From positions 1-5,357 of the forward strand of contig JACDBE010000080.1 of the NCBI GenBank assembly GCA_013695075.1: a stretch of DNA of 5,357 bases. Direction: 5' to 3'. Made by a program: the position numbers and the translations under genes. The notes below the pieces were generated by a model. That model had not been told where the DNA came from, did not search any database, and saw only the letters and a program-made list of their open reading frames with translations. Positions 5,288 through 5,357 of this stretch are shown piece by piece. This DNA is from Acidimicrobiia bacterium (lineage in GTDB: Bacteria; Actinomycetota; Acidimicrobiia; Spongiisociales; UBA5794). Position 1 is the stretch's first letter, and each line of letters begins with the position of its first letter.

Positions 5288-5357
5288 TCCCCAGCCCGTC
5301 CGAGACACAGCCCCCAACCGCCGTCCTCCACTCATATCCCGGCCTCAACCGCGGAGC

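Noticed and set aside
5288..5357. Terminator or further gene after the repeat protein
   Set aside because: No stable hairpin with a T-run and no start with a ribosome binding site was seen before the window ends.

Overview
The window is high-GC bacterial DNA with GTG starts, Shine-Dalgarno-led genes and many C/G-ending codons. It looks actinobacterial (possibly an acidimicrobial-type lineage), but nothing here fixes the taxon. No tRNA, rRNA or CRISPR array was seen.

Left part (1-2019): four small envelope genes. Two lie on the + strand: a secreted Met/His-rich protein (17-319) and a single-pass membrane protein with a C-terminal SHOCT-like domain (417-647). Two lie on the - strand: a membrane-anchored TlpA/ResA-type thioredoxin with a WCVPC active site (659-1360) and a single-haem cytochrome c lipoprotein with CATCH (1510-2019). 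Together they resemble the accessory part of an actinobacterial copper-handling or cytochrome-maturation module; that functional reading is inference. The redoxin and cytochrome genes each have a palindrome of the same design upstream (CTACGA, 7 bases, TCGTAG or one mismatch), which suggests one unknown regulator controls both.

Middle (2020-2658): a gene-poor scar. It holds the cytochrome promoter/operator and then a chimeric + strand reading frame. The first 40 residues are the start of an IS3-type transposase OrfA with its own ribosome binding site. This runs in frame into about 45 residues that resemble the C-terminal ATPase end of a histidine kinase. Both pieces look like broken genes, and they mark the border between the left module and the right-hand locus.

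Right part (2659-5287): an intact two-component system on the - strand, with the OmpR/PhoB response regulator (4005-4682) overlapping the histidine kinase (2659-4008) by GTGA. Divergent from it is a small exported acidic protein (4883-5287) built from two nearly identical 30-residue, two-cysteine repeats. The 200-base divergent intergenic region carries two mirror-image copies of an 11-base-period direct repeat, TTCAGC-N5-TCCAGC. One faces each transcription unit, and each is followed 10 bases later by a -10-like hexamer. This is the geometry expected if the regulator activates both its own operon and the repeat protein gene, making sensor, regulator and exported repeat protein one small self-contained circuit. 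That circuit and the shared palindrome pair are the two most interesting signals in the window.
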